This document shows, one piece after another, positions 1 to 5,058 of a stretch of DNA of 5,095 nucleotides (the stretch's first letter is position 1; each line of letters begins with the position of its first letter). Location of the stretch: contig RKRS01000138.1 of NCBI GenBank assembly GCA_007571275.1, positions 1 through 5,095 on the forward strand, in the 5' to 3' direction. The stretch is from Dehalococcoidia bacterium. Lineage in GTDB: Bacteria; Chloroflexota; Dehalococcoidia; Bin125. Position numbers and translations under genes: made by a program. A model generated the notes under the pieces. The model had not been told where the DNA came from and did not search any database. It saw only the letters and a program-made list of their open reading frames with translations.

Positions 1-225
1 GTTCCAGCGAAAGCCGCCGTTGTTGGTGATCCAGACATGCCCGTCAGGCCCGACCGCCGCCCCGTTCGGCCCGCCGCCGGTCTCGGCCACCACCGAGACC
101 TCACCGTCAGGCGCAACCCGGGTCAGGGTCCCTCTCGCGATTTCGACCAGCAGGATCGAGCCGTCCTCCATCGCGATCGGCCCTTCAGGAAACTCCAGCC
201 CCGATGCAAGCTCAACTACGTCCAT
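1..225 (-). CDS. SMP-30/gluconolactonase/LRE-family protein, N-terminal part
   Basis: The first 75 codons of a gene that continues beyond the left edge. The translation starts MDVVELASGLEFPEGP and later contains GGPNGAAVGPDGHVWITNNG. Known of the family: SMP-30/gluconolactonase proteins are six-bladed beta-propellers that bind a divalent metal and hydrolyse sugar lactones or related esters. The FPEGP motif carries the N-terminal metal-ligand Glu (E14 here), and the PNG...GPDG..W segment corresponds to the substrate-pocket Asn region (N54) followed by the next blade. The ATG at 225-223 is chosen because the motif-bearing blade begins about ten residues later, a purine-rich AGAAAGAAG lies just upstream, and the only extension reaches a stop at 265-267 without another good start. 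No signal peptide is visible, so it is probably cytoplasmic. The exact substrate cannot be told. Family assignment is fairly sure; the rest of the propeller is out of view. Confidence 0.85.
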   Translation of the reverse strand, partial: MDVVELASGLEFPEGPIAMEDGSILLVEIARGTLTRVAPDGEVSVVAETGGGPNGAAVGPDGHVWITNNGGFRWN

Positions 226-260
226 GGTGACGATCTTCTTTCTAGCCTGGCGGGAACGTT

Positions 261-279
261 GAGATCATAACCTGATCTC
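261..279. promoter_or_regulatory. perfect inverted repeat, candidate operator
   Basis: GAGATCAtaaccTGATCTC: two perfect 7-base arms (261-267 and 273-279) around a 5-base centre. It lies 36 bases upstream of the SMP-30-family start and covers the candidate -10. It has no following T-run on either strand, which argues against an intrinsic terminator. The size and symmetry fit a site for a dimeric repressor, but no regulator is encoded in the window and the repressor family cannot be named. Confidence 0.45.
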
Positions 280-291
280 GCCGCAGGGCAA
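264..291 (-). promoter_or_regulatory. candidate promoter of the SMP-30-family gene
   Basis: On the minus strand there is TTGCCC at 291-286 (4 of 6 to the -35 consensus), a 16-base spacer, and TATGAT at 269-264 (5 of 6 to the -10 consensus). Initiation about seven bases further on would give a leader of roughly 30 bases before the ATG at 225, including the purine-rich AGAAAGAAG. The -10 is embedded in a perfect dyad (261-279). This is inferred from sequence only; the gene could also be read from the upstream hypothetical gene. Confidence 0.45.
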
Positions 292-306
292 CGAGACAGC
301 GAGGCT

Positions 307-690
307 TCAGCCCGACCCCGCATCGAGCGTCTGCAGGAAGTATGTCCGACATTCACGCGGACCAATGATGTGGTCGATCCGCAGCGCCAGTTGGGCCTCA
401 TGTGGCATCCGCAGCACCACTTCAGGATTGGTCTGCAACAGGGGCTCAAGCGCTCCCTGTGGTTCGACGTCGCTCAGCTCAACCGCGTAGGTATCCGATG
501 GCAATGAGGCTGGACGCGGCCTGGCCATCGCGCGGGCCAGCAACGCGCCCGACGGCGTGAGGATCGAGCAGGCCATCGGTCTGACCCGCATCGCGTGCGG
601 ATGCTCGTGTTCGGTGTCCACCGGGGTTGCGTCCTGGTTGACCGGCAGGGAAGGCGTCGCCACCGGCGATGCCGCAGACGTCGTAACCAT
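307..690 (-). CDS. hypothetical protein, 127 residues
   Basis: I do not recognise this protein. It has an Ala/Pro/Thr-rich first 30 residues with a His/Glu cluster (EHEHPHAM), a middle part with MACSILTPSGALLARAMARP, and a more regular C-terminal half ending RECRTYFLQTLDAGSG. There are no convincing membrane spans, no signal peptide and two scattered Cys. Coding is supported by an open frame with mostly G/C third positions and by its place on the same strand as, and 81 bases upstream of, the SMP-30-family gene. The ATG at 690-688 is chosen because GAGGG sits five bases before it; an in-frame ATG at 723 would give 138 residues but has no such site and lies almost on the predicted transcription start. 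A later ATG (residue 34, MRVRPMA) is also possible because the first 33 residues look disordered. It could be an unusually long spurious frame. Confidence 0.5.
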   Translation of the reverse strand: MVTTSAASPVATPSLPVNQDATPVDTEHEHPHAMRVRPMACSILTPSGALLARAMARPRPASLPSDTYAVELSDVEPQGALEPLLQTNPEVVLRMPHEAQLALRIDHIIGPRECRTYFLQTLDAGSG

Positions 691-734
691 CAAACCCTCG
701 CTCCGAGAGCCCCACCTGTCCAACCGCCTCTAAC

Positions 735-764
735 GCTTTAGCAAGAAATTCTCGCTTACGTCAA
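735..764 (-). promoter_or_regulatory. candidate promoter of the 127-residue hypothetical gene
   Basis: On the minus strand TTGACG at 764-759 (5 of 6 to -35) is followed after 18 bases by TAAAGC at 740-735 (3 of 6, a weak -10). The predicted start near 728 would leave a leader of nearly 40 bases to the ATG at 690 with its GAGGG site. The spacer is almost entirely taken up by a near-palindrome (740-756). Weak -10, hence moderate to low confidence. Confidence 0.3.
740..756. promoter_or_regulatory. imperfect 17-bp dyad in a promoter spacer, candidate operator
   Basis: agcaagaaattctcgct: arms 740-747 and 749-756 pair at seven of eight positions around a central A at 748 (the mismatch is A743 opposite C753). 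It is an A/T-richer island in GC-rich sequence and falls between the candidate -35 and -10 of the leftward promoter, a common place for repressor sites. No regulator is encoded nearby. Confidence 0.35.
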
Positions 765-770
765 GCCACT

Positions 771-789
771 GAACAGACCGACGCTGTTC
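771..789. promoter_or_regulatory. inverted repeat GAACAG-N7-CTGTTC
   Basis: Perfect 6-base arms at 771-776 and 784-789, with a 13-base offset between arms, in the divergent intergenic region 724-887. It lies just upstream of the leftward -35 and about 100 bases before the SDR start, so it could serve either gene as a regulator site. It differs from both the Gram-negative (CTGT-N8-ACAG) and the Gram-positive (GAAC-N4-GTTC) LexA boxes in spacing. Confidence 0.35.
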
Positions 790-808
790 GCGCGCGGACA
801 GCTCGCCT

Positions 809-821
809 CTGCGACTCGCAG
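809..821. promoter_or_regulatory. 13-bp palindrome CTGCGAcTCGCAG
   Basis: A perfect dyad with 6-base arms around C815, 66 bases upstream of the SDR start. In GC-rich sequence a dyad of this length occurs by chance fairly often, so it is listed mainly because two other dyads share the same short intergenic region. Confidence 0.25.
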
Positions 822-873
822 TAGGCCCGAACAAACCGCCTTGTATCCTGCAGCCAAACACACTGACCCGAAG

Positions 874-879
874 AAAGGA
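874..879 (+). promoter_or_regulatory. Shine-Dalgarno of the SDR gene
   Basis: AAAGGA ends eight bases before the ATG at 888 and fixes that start. A TATCCT at 844-849 could be the -10 of this gene, but no credible -35 lies 16-18 bases upstream of it. Confidence 0.7.
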
Positions 880-887
880 CCCCACCT

Positions 888-1835
888 ATGGGAGATCGAC
901 TTGATGGGCGCGTCGCAATCGTGACTGGCGCCGGACGCGGTATCGGACGTGGACACGCGCTCCTGCTCGCCTCGGAGGGGGCCAGGGTCGTAGTCAACGA
1001 CTACGGCGGCTCGCAGGGTGGCGAGCTTGACGGACAGGCGGCCCCGGCCGACGAGGTAGTGGCTGAGATCAAGGCCGCCGGCGGCGATGCGGTCGCCAAC
1101 TACGATTCCGTCTCCGACATGGACGCGGGCGAGCGCATGGTGCAGCAGGCCCTCGACAGCTTCGGCGGACTCGACATCCTGATCAACAACGCCGGCATCC
1201 TGCGCGACCGCATGGTCTTCAACATGACCGAAGAAGAATGGGACGTGGTCGTCGCCGTGCATCTCAAAGGTCACTTCACCGTGACCAAGTACGCGGCCCA
1301 GGTCTTCCGCCAGCAGCGCTCGGGACGGATCGTCAACACCTCCTCAGAATCCGGGCTCGGCAACATGGGTCAGGCCAATTACTCCGCCGCCAAGGAAGGC
1401 ATCGTCGGCCTGACTCGCACACTGGCTCGCGATCTCGGCCGCTATGGCGTCACTGCCAACGCCATCCGACCACGCGCCGGCACGCGACTCACCCTGACCG
1501 AAGAACTGGCCGAGGCGCAACGCCGTGCCCGAGAGGCTGGACTTGCGGCGGGCGACGCCGGCGACATCAGCTTCGGCGGCGACCGCGAAGCGATGATGGC
1601 GCCTGAGAACGTCTCACCATTCACCGTCTGGCTCTGCACCGACGCCGCGGCCAATATCAACGGCCGTGACTTCCTCGTCTGGGGCAACGAAGTCGGTATG
1701 TACTCGCTGCCCACCGTCGAGGCCGCCGTTTACGCCTCGGGCTCTAGCTTCACGTTGGACGAGCTCGACCGCGTCGCCGCGCAGTCCTATCTCGGCTCGC
1801 AAAAGAACCCCTGGCCCGCTCAGGCGCCGCGCTAG
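888..1835 (+). CDS. SDR-family NAD(P)-dependent oxidoreductase, MFE-2/HSD17B4-like
   Basis: A 315-residue classical short-chain dehydrogenase. Visible motifs: cofactor-binding TGAGRGIG (13-20) in a Rossmann beta-alpha-beta start, VVVNDYGG (34-41), NNAG (100-103), catalytic Ser152, and Tyr165/Lys169 in NYSAAK. The strings VHLKGHF (124-130), GQANYSAAK and an IRPRAGTR loop resemble the D-3-hydroxyacyl-CoA dehydrogenase domain of peroxisomal multifunctional enzyme 2 (HSD17B4), a subgroup that oxidises beta-hydroxyacyl-CoAs or related alcohols. His125 occupies the place where many SDRs have the tetrad Asn; I recall the same His in MFE-2, so it is probably a subgroup trait. The protein is longer than a simple 250-residue SDR because of an insert near 205-240 and a C-terminal extension, and it lacks hydratase or SCP2 domains. 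The ATG at 888 has AAAGGA eight bases before it. It is followed after 38 bases by a dienelactone hydrolase, probably in one transcript. Cytoplasmic; the substrate is unproven. Confidence 0.92.
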   Translation: MGDRLDGRVAIVTGAGRGIGRGHALLLASEGARVVVNDYGGSQGGELDGQAAPADEVVAEIKAAGGDAVANYDSVSDMDAGERMVQQALDSFGGLDILINNAGILRDRMVFNMTEEEWDVVVAVHLKGHFTVTKYAAQVFRQQRSGRIVNTSSESGLGNMGQANYSAAKEGIVGLTRTLARDLGRYGVTANAIRPRAGTRLTLTEELAEAQRRAREAGLAAGDAGDISFGGDREAMMAPENVSPFTVWLCTDAAANINGRDFLVWGNEVGMYSLPTVEAAVYASGSSFTLDELDRVAAQSYLGSQKNPWPAQAPR

Positions 1836-1861
1836 TCTGGTTCACGAATCAGGCCACGATC

Positions 1862-1867
1862 AAGGAG
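1862..1867 (+). promoter_or_regulatory. Shine-Dalgarno of the dienelactone hydrolase gene
   Basis: AAGGAG six bases before the ATG at 1874, a near-consensus site that decides the start in the 38-base gap after the SDR gene. Confidence 0.75.
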
Positions 1868-1873
1868 CATCCC

Positions 1874-2566
1874 ATGGCCATCCTCGCCCACGAAACCCTT
1901 GAGTTCGCCGCCAACGGCGGCACTGCATCGGGCTACCTCGCCAAACCGGTCGATGGCGGGCCCTATCCGGGCGTCGTTGTGATCCAGGAGTGGTGGGGAC
2001 TCAACCCCAACATCTGCGACATCGCCAATCGCATTGCCGCGGAAGGTTATGTCGCCCTGGCCCCCGATCTCTTTCACGGCGCCGTCACAGCCGAGCCGGA
2101 CGAGGCGCAGAAGCTGATGATGTCACTGCAGGAGCCCAATGCGCTGACCGACATGTCCGGCGCGGTCGCCGCCTTGCAGGCTCGCGACGATGTCCGTGCT
2201 GACCGCATCGGCGTCACCGGATTCTGCCTGGGCGGTGGGATGTCGCTCCTGTTGGCGATGAACAACCCGGCCGTGATCGCTGCCGCGCCGTTCTATGGCG
2301 TGCCAGGCGCTGGCATGGGCGACGCAGACAACATTCAGGGCGCCGTAATGGGCTTCTATGCTGGCCACGACGACTGGATCACGCCCGAAGTCGTGGAGAG
2401 CATTCAAACCGCGCTCAACGACGCTGACGTGCGCAACGAGATTCACCTTTACCCGGATTCACATCACGGTTTCTTCAACGACACTTCGGATATCTACGAT
2501 CCTGAAGCCTCCGCTGACGCCTGGGCGAAGCTGACCGCGTTCTTCGCGGCTGAACTGCAAAGTTGA
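1874..2566 (+). CDS. dienelactone hydrolase family protein
   Basis: A 230-residue alpha/beta-hydrolase of normal length for the dienelactone hydrolase (DLH/carboxymethylenebutenolidase) family. Seen: the pocket Glu in VIQEWWGL (E39), the nucleophile elbow GFCLGG with Cys118, the acid in FYAGHDDWI (probably D167), and the catalytic His in DSHHGF (H198). A Cys nucleophile paired with the QEWWGL Glu is the DLH signature, as distinct from Ser esterases. DLH hydrolyses dienelactone to maleylacetate in chloroaromatic catabolism, but many family members act on other lactones or esters, so the substrate is not settled. No chlorocatechol genes are in view. It lies 38 bases after the SDR gene on the same strand and is followed by a strong terminator, so the two very probably form a bicistronic unit. 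No signal peptide; cytoplasmic. Confidence 0.93.
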   Translation: MAILAHETLEFAANGGTASGYLAKPVDGGPYPGVVVIQEWWGLNPNICDIANRIAAEGYVALAPDLFHGAVTAEPDEAQKLMMSLQEPNALTDMSGAVAALQARDDVRADRIGVTGFCLGGGMSLLLAMNNPAVIAAAPFYGVPGAGMGDADNIQGAVMGFYAGHDDWITPEVVESIQTALNDADVRNEIHLYPDSHHGFFNDTSDIYDPEASADAWAKLTAFFAAELQS

Positions 2567-2613
2567 TCGGAGTCTGACCGGAGACCCCTGAGGAGCTCGA
2601 ACGTCACAACAGC

Positions 2614-2645
2614 ACAGCGCCCCTGACGGGGCGCTGTTTGTGTTT
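2614..2645 (+). terminator. Rho-independent terminator after the dienelactone hydrolase gene
   Basis: A 10-bp perfect stem, ACAGCGCCCC (2614-2623) with GGGGCGCTGT (2628-2637), closed by the loop TGAC, followed by TTTGTGTTT. It starts 47 bases after the hydrolase stop. The T-rich side faces rightward transcription. The other side, met by transcripts of the converging membrane-protein gene, is less T-rich, so it may work poorly in that direction. Confidence 0.88.
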
Positions 2646-2662
2646 GGATCAGTTTGCGGAAA

Positions 2663-2995
2663 CTACAACTCCAGCATCCCCGTCTCGCCGTGCTCCTCTT
2701 CATCCTCGAGCTCTTTGTCCGCGCCCAGGCCAACGCCGATGTAGACGAATCCACCAGCTGCCAGACCCAGGAACAAGCCAGCGGCGATGATGATCCAGAG
2801 CAGCCAAGCGTCGAAGCCGCCGTCGGCGGACGACAAGTGCTGATTGCCAGCGCCCAGATTGACCAGAATTGCGTGAACCACGATGCCAACGACGCCGCCG
2901 ACCACCATACCCGGCAGCAGCAACGCCATCTGAATCGGAATCGGCGCGTCCTTGAGCCATTGCGGCATCATGAACGAAGGAACCAGAGGTGGCAT
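2663..2995 (-). CDS. small two-helix membrane protein, function unknown
   Basis: A 110-residue protein of no family I recognise. It has a short Pro-rich start (MPPLVPSFMMPQWLKDAPIP), a first hydrophobic helix about residues 21-47 rich in Gly and Val, a short polar loop around NQHLSSADGG, a second helix about 62-91, and a strongly acidic tail (DKELEDEEEHGE). This is the pattern of a hairpin inner-membrane protein. Glycine-rich small-residue stretches in both helices would allow close helix packing or oligomers. The ATG at 2995 is chosen because GGGGG lies six bases before it; an in-frame GTG at 3025 would add ten residues (120 in total) but sits only about ten bases after the predicted transcription start and has no Shine-Dalgarno. 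It is transcribed alone, convergent with the hydrolase and divergent from the binding-protein gene. Coding is well supported by the clean membrane pattern; function is unknown. Confidence 0.72.
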   Translation of the reverse strand: MPPLVPSFMMPQWLKDAPIPIQMALLLPGMVVGGVVGIVVHAILVNLGAGNQHLSSADGGFDAWLLWIIIAAGLFLGLAAGGFVYIGVGLGADKELEDEEEHGETGMLEL

Positions 2996-3041
2996 GGGGT
3001 ACCCCCACTCGCGTGTACTCGTCACTCGCTTAAGTGCTCAC

Positions 3042-3070
3042 AGTATCGCCCGACTGTCCGCTTTCGTCTA
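3042..3070 (-). promoter_or_regulatory. candidate promoter of the small membrane-protein gene
   Basis: On the minus strand TAGACG at 3070-3065 (4 of 6 to -35), a 17-base spacer, and GATACT at 3047-3042 (4 of 6 to -10). Transcription would begin near 3035, leaving about 40 bases to the ATG at 2995. Spacing is ideal but the hexamers are only moderate. Confidence 0.4.
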
Positions 3071-3134
3071 GTTGTCTGATCAAATTGATATTGGTGAATC
3101 CCGCCATAGTGAATTCGCGGATACGATAGCCCGT

Positions 3135-4832
3135 ATGTCAACGAGATATCCGACCGGCCGCTGGATCAGCATGCGCCGTGCAGGATTGACCCGGCGCGTC
3201 CTGCTCGCGGCGTCGGCTCGCGCCGGCGTCGGCGCGGCCGCGCTGGCCCTGATTGGCTGCTCGAACGACGAACAGCCTGCACAACAGACGCAGGCCACGC
3301 AAGCGGACAGCGCTTCGCAGCAGACCGCCGCGCAGCAGTCGGTTCAACAGTCACAGCAGCCCGCGCAGCAGGAGGCGGAGCCGCAACCGCCCAGTGAACC
3401 CACATCGGGTGGGATTCTGCGCATCTGGATGCCGGTCGAGCGACACGATCGTTGGGACCCGCATCGCTCGCGCTATCGCTACACCCAGGCGATGCACAGC
3501 CTGATGTACAACCGGTTGATCCAGCCGGGCTCGGTCTCGACGGGCGAACTCGAGGCCGACCTCTGCGGCCTGCCGGAAATGCCCGACGAGACGACGTACA
3601 TCTTTGCGGTTGAACCTGCAGCTGTCTTCTGGGATCTCGAGCCAACCAACGGCCGAGCCGTGACTGCGGAAGATATCCGCTGGAACATCACACGTCAGCA
3701 GGAAGCGCTTGACGCCAGCGGCGCGCCTGACGCTCACTTCTTCCGCCGTCGCGCCTATCAACGCACCGCGTCCGTCGAGGCGACTTCGGATGCATCGCTC
3801 ACGCTGACCACTGCCGAGCCCGACGCCGCTTATCTCGCCTCCGTCCACGCCGCGCCATTTGCCTGGATCACGAGCCCTGAAGCCGCTGAGCTGTATGGCG
3901 ACGACTGGCGGGACAGCACCGCGGATGTGATGCAAAACAGCGGCAGCGGACCCTACACCCCGCGCGCATACAACGGCTTCGAGCTCACGCTCGCCCGCTC
4001 AACCAACTGGTGGCGTCAGGACTCGGCATACGTCGACGGCGTGATCTTCACCTCGGGCGACCCCAACAGCATCGTCGGCCTCTATGACGCCGCAGCGGTC
4101 GACCGGGCGGACTTCCCGCTGACCAACGAGACCGTCGAAACGCTCAGTGAACTGAAGCCACAACATCCGACCTTCGAGCAACCGCTCAACGCCTCGGTCG
4201 AACTGCTCGTGCCACTCGCGCTCGATCCTGACAGCGCACTCGCCGATCCTCGCATTGCCCGCGCCATCAGCATCGCCATCGACCGACCGGCTCTGGTGGA
4301 ACGGCTCTACGGCGGGCACGGCCATGCCGTCGGTCCGCTGCCCTGGTATCTCGAGGGCTGGAGTCTGAGCGAGCAACGACTCGCGGCCTTTCCCGGCTAT
4401 CGCAACGACCGCGAAACGGACCTTGCCGAAGTCACGGCGTTGATATCGGCCGCTGGCGGTACCGATGTCGCTCCGATTCCGCTGGTCGTCGCCGATCTGT
4501 TTGAGGGATTCTTCGCCGGATCGGGAGAGGCAGTGCACAGTATGATCGCCGACGCCAGCGGACTGGAAGTCGCTCTGGAGTACCGACCGTTCGCCGAAGC
4601 GATCGATCAGCTTCGCGATGGCGAGCGCTTCTGCTTCCTCGGCTGGGGCGCGGTTCCGCAACAGGCCGACCCAACCGACGACTGGCGTCGGACGCTACGC
4701 TCGGACGGCGATCAGCACTGGAGCGATGGCGCGAACGCCGAGCTCGATGCGCTGATCGAGCAGATGGGCGTCGTAATAGTCCATGAAGAGCGCGAAGCCG
4801 TCCACCACCAGATGAGCCCGCTCTTGGCCTAG
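3135..4832 (+). CDS. ABC transporter substrate-binding lipoprotein (SBP family 5), C-terminus apparently replaced
   Basis: A 565-residue extracytoplasmic solute-binding protein of the oligopeptide/dipeptide/nickel class (DppA/OppA-like). Seen: twin Arg in GLTRRVLL (R20, R21), a hydrophobic stretch, and lipobox LIGC with Cys42, i.e. a probable Tat-exported lipoprotein; then a Gln/Ala/Pro-rich linker to about residue 92; then GGILRIW and a typical lobe with HSLMYNRL, the SBP_bac_5 segment DPRIARAISIAIDRPALVERLYGG, and SDGANAELDALIEQM. Known of the family: it binds peptides or similar ligands and delivers them to a permease pair, none of which is in the window. The ATG at 3135 gives a 42-residue signal with a Tyr/Trp-containing n-region; ATG 3171 (30-residue signal, weak GGA) and TTG 3072 are alternatives. 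After M544 (4766) the family pattern stops: the last 21 codons read antisense through the HAD gene, where a normal protein would carry some 40-60 further C-terminal residues. Probably truncated or misjoined. Confidence 0.85.
   Translation: MSTRYPTGRWISMRRAGLTRRVLLAASARAGVGAAALALIGCSNDEQPAQQTQATQADSASQQTAAQQSVQQSQQPAQQEAEPQPPSEPTSGGILRIWMPVERHDRWDPHRSRYRYTQAMHSLMYNRLIQPGSVSTGELEADLCGLPEMPDETTYIFAVEPAAVFWDLEPTNGRAVTAEDIRWNITRQQEALDASGAPDAHFFRRRAYQRTASVEATSDASLTLTTAEPDAAYLASVHAAPFAWITSPEAAELYGDDWRDSTADVMQNSGSGPYTPRAYNGFELTLARSTNWWRQDSAYVDGVIFTSGDPNSIVGLYDAAAVDRADFPLTNETVETLSELKPQHPTFEQPLNASVELLVPLALDPDSALADPRIARAISIAIDRPALVERLYGGHGHAVGPLPWYLEGWSLSEQRLAAFPGYRNDRETDLAEVTALISAAGGTDVAPIPLVVADLFEGFFAGSGEAVHSMIADASGLEVALEYRPFAEAIDQLRDGERFCFLGWGAVPQQADPTDDWRRTLRSDGDQHWSDGANAELDALIEQMGVVIVHEEREAVHHQMSPLLA
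3261..3410 (+). repeat. CAG/CAA-rich low-complexity tract encoding the lipoprotein linker
   Basis: About 50 codons after the lipobox Cys encode mostly Gln, Ala, Ser, Pro, Thr and Glu, with 16 Gln and many QQ pairs. The DNA is a degenerate CAG/CAA and GCG/GCC mixture rather than an exact tandem repeat. In the protein it is a disordered tether between the lipid anchor and the ligand-binding domain. Confidence 0.75.
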
Positions 4833-5006
4833 CGCCCGTTCGATCAGTACACGCGCGCCAAGCCCGATAAAGCTTTCGACTTGGGCGACGGACAGAAGCG
4901 GAAGGCCCATCTCCCTCAACATGTGGTTGGTTGCCGCAGCCAGGTCGGCTTTGGTATCAACCAGGGTTCCATCCAGGTCGAAAATGAGATGCGCGAAGCG
5001 GGGCAT
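4695..5006 (-). CDS. HAD-family phosphatase, phosphoglycolate-phosphatase-like, 3'-truncated
   Basis: The frame starts MPRFAHLIFDLDGTLVDTKA, with HAD motif I DLDGTLVDT (nucleophile D10, acid D12) directly after the first beta strand, then a helical cap-like part (LAAATNHMLREMGLPLLS, IGLGARVLIERALG) and FMDYYDAHLLD (residues 75-84). This matches the N-terminal third to half of phosphoglycolate-phosphatase-type HAD enzymes, which remove phosphate from 2-phosphoglycolate and similar small molecules. Such proteins usually have about 215-230 residues; this one has 103. Resemblance ends at D84 (about 4755), where the family would go on with a YPGV-type segment and motifs II (Ser/Thr), III (Lys) and IV (acidic pair), all absent. 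The last 19 residues read antisense through the binding-protein gene. The product as read could not be catalytic. It starts 52 bases after the Fe-S carrier gene on the same strand, probably co-transcribed. There is no strong Shine-Dalgarno, but no alternative start exists before the upstream stop. Confidence 0.75.
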   Translation of the reverse strand: MPRFAHLIFDLDGTLVDTKADLAAATNHMLREMGLPLLSVAQVESFIGLGARVLIERALGQERAHLVVDGFALFMDYYDAHLLDQRIELGVRAIAPVLIAVRA

Positions 5007-5058
5007 GGCATGGAGAGTTCCAGGCCCTTCGGTATTTCTTCAGTTGGGGAAGAGAGAC

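Noticed and set aside
20..270. Plus-strand open frames at the left edge
   Set aside because: The minus strand here encodes a clear SMP-30-family N-terminus (FPEGP, PNG, GPDG); the plus frames are Pro/Arg/Ser-rich shadows.
771..789. SOS (LexA) box
   Set aside because: The GAACAG-N7-CTGTTC spacing fits neither the CTGT-N8-ACAG nor the GAAC-N4-GTTC consensus, and the adjacent genes are not repair genes.
756..1274. 172-residue minus-strand open frame opposite the SDR start
   Set aside because: It overlaps the conserved Rossmann region and the SDR Shine-Dalgarno and looks like a reverse-complement translation; it would also run over the leftward promoter region.
2654..3079. 141-residue plus-strand open frame opposite the membrane protein
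   Set aside because: The minus-strand frame gives two clean membrane helices, whereas the plus frame is polar, Gln/Arg/His-rich and motif-free, and it starts right after a terminator with no ribosome-binding site.
3072..3134. TTG at 3072 as the start of the binding-protein gene
   Set aside because: It would place 21 polar residues with three acidic residues before an already complete Tat n-region, and no Shine-Dalgarno precedes it.
3351..3935. Long minus-strand open frame (194 residues) inside the binding-protein gene
   Set aside because: It is antisense to a clearly recognisable SBP family 5 domain, is Arg/Gly-biased, shows no motifs and has no ribosome-binding site; such frames are normal in GC-rich genes.
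3999..4661. 220-residue minus-strand open frame inside the binding-protein gene
   Set aside because: Antisense shadow of conserved binding-protein sequence, including DPRIARAISIAIDRPALVERL; no domain is recognisable in it.
5007..5058. Possible terminator between the Fe-S carrier and HAD-like genes
   Set aside because: Only a 5-bp stem (TCTTC/GAAGA) is available without a T-run, so read-through is more likely.
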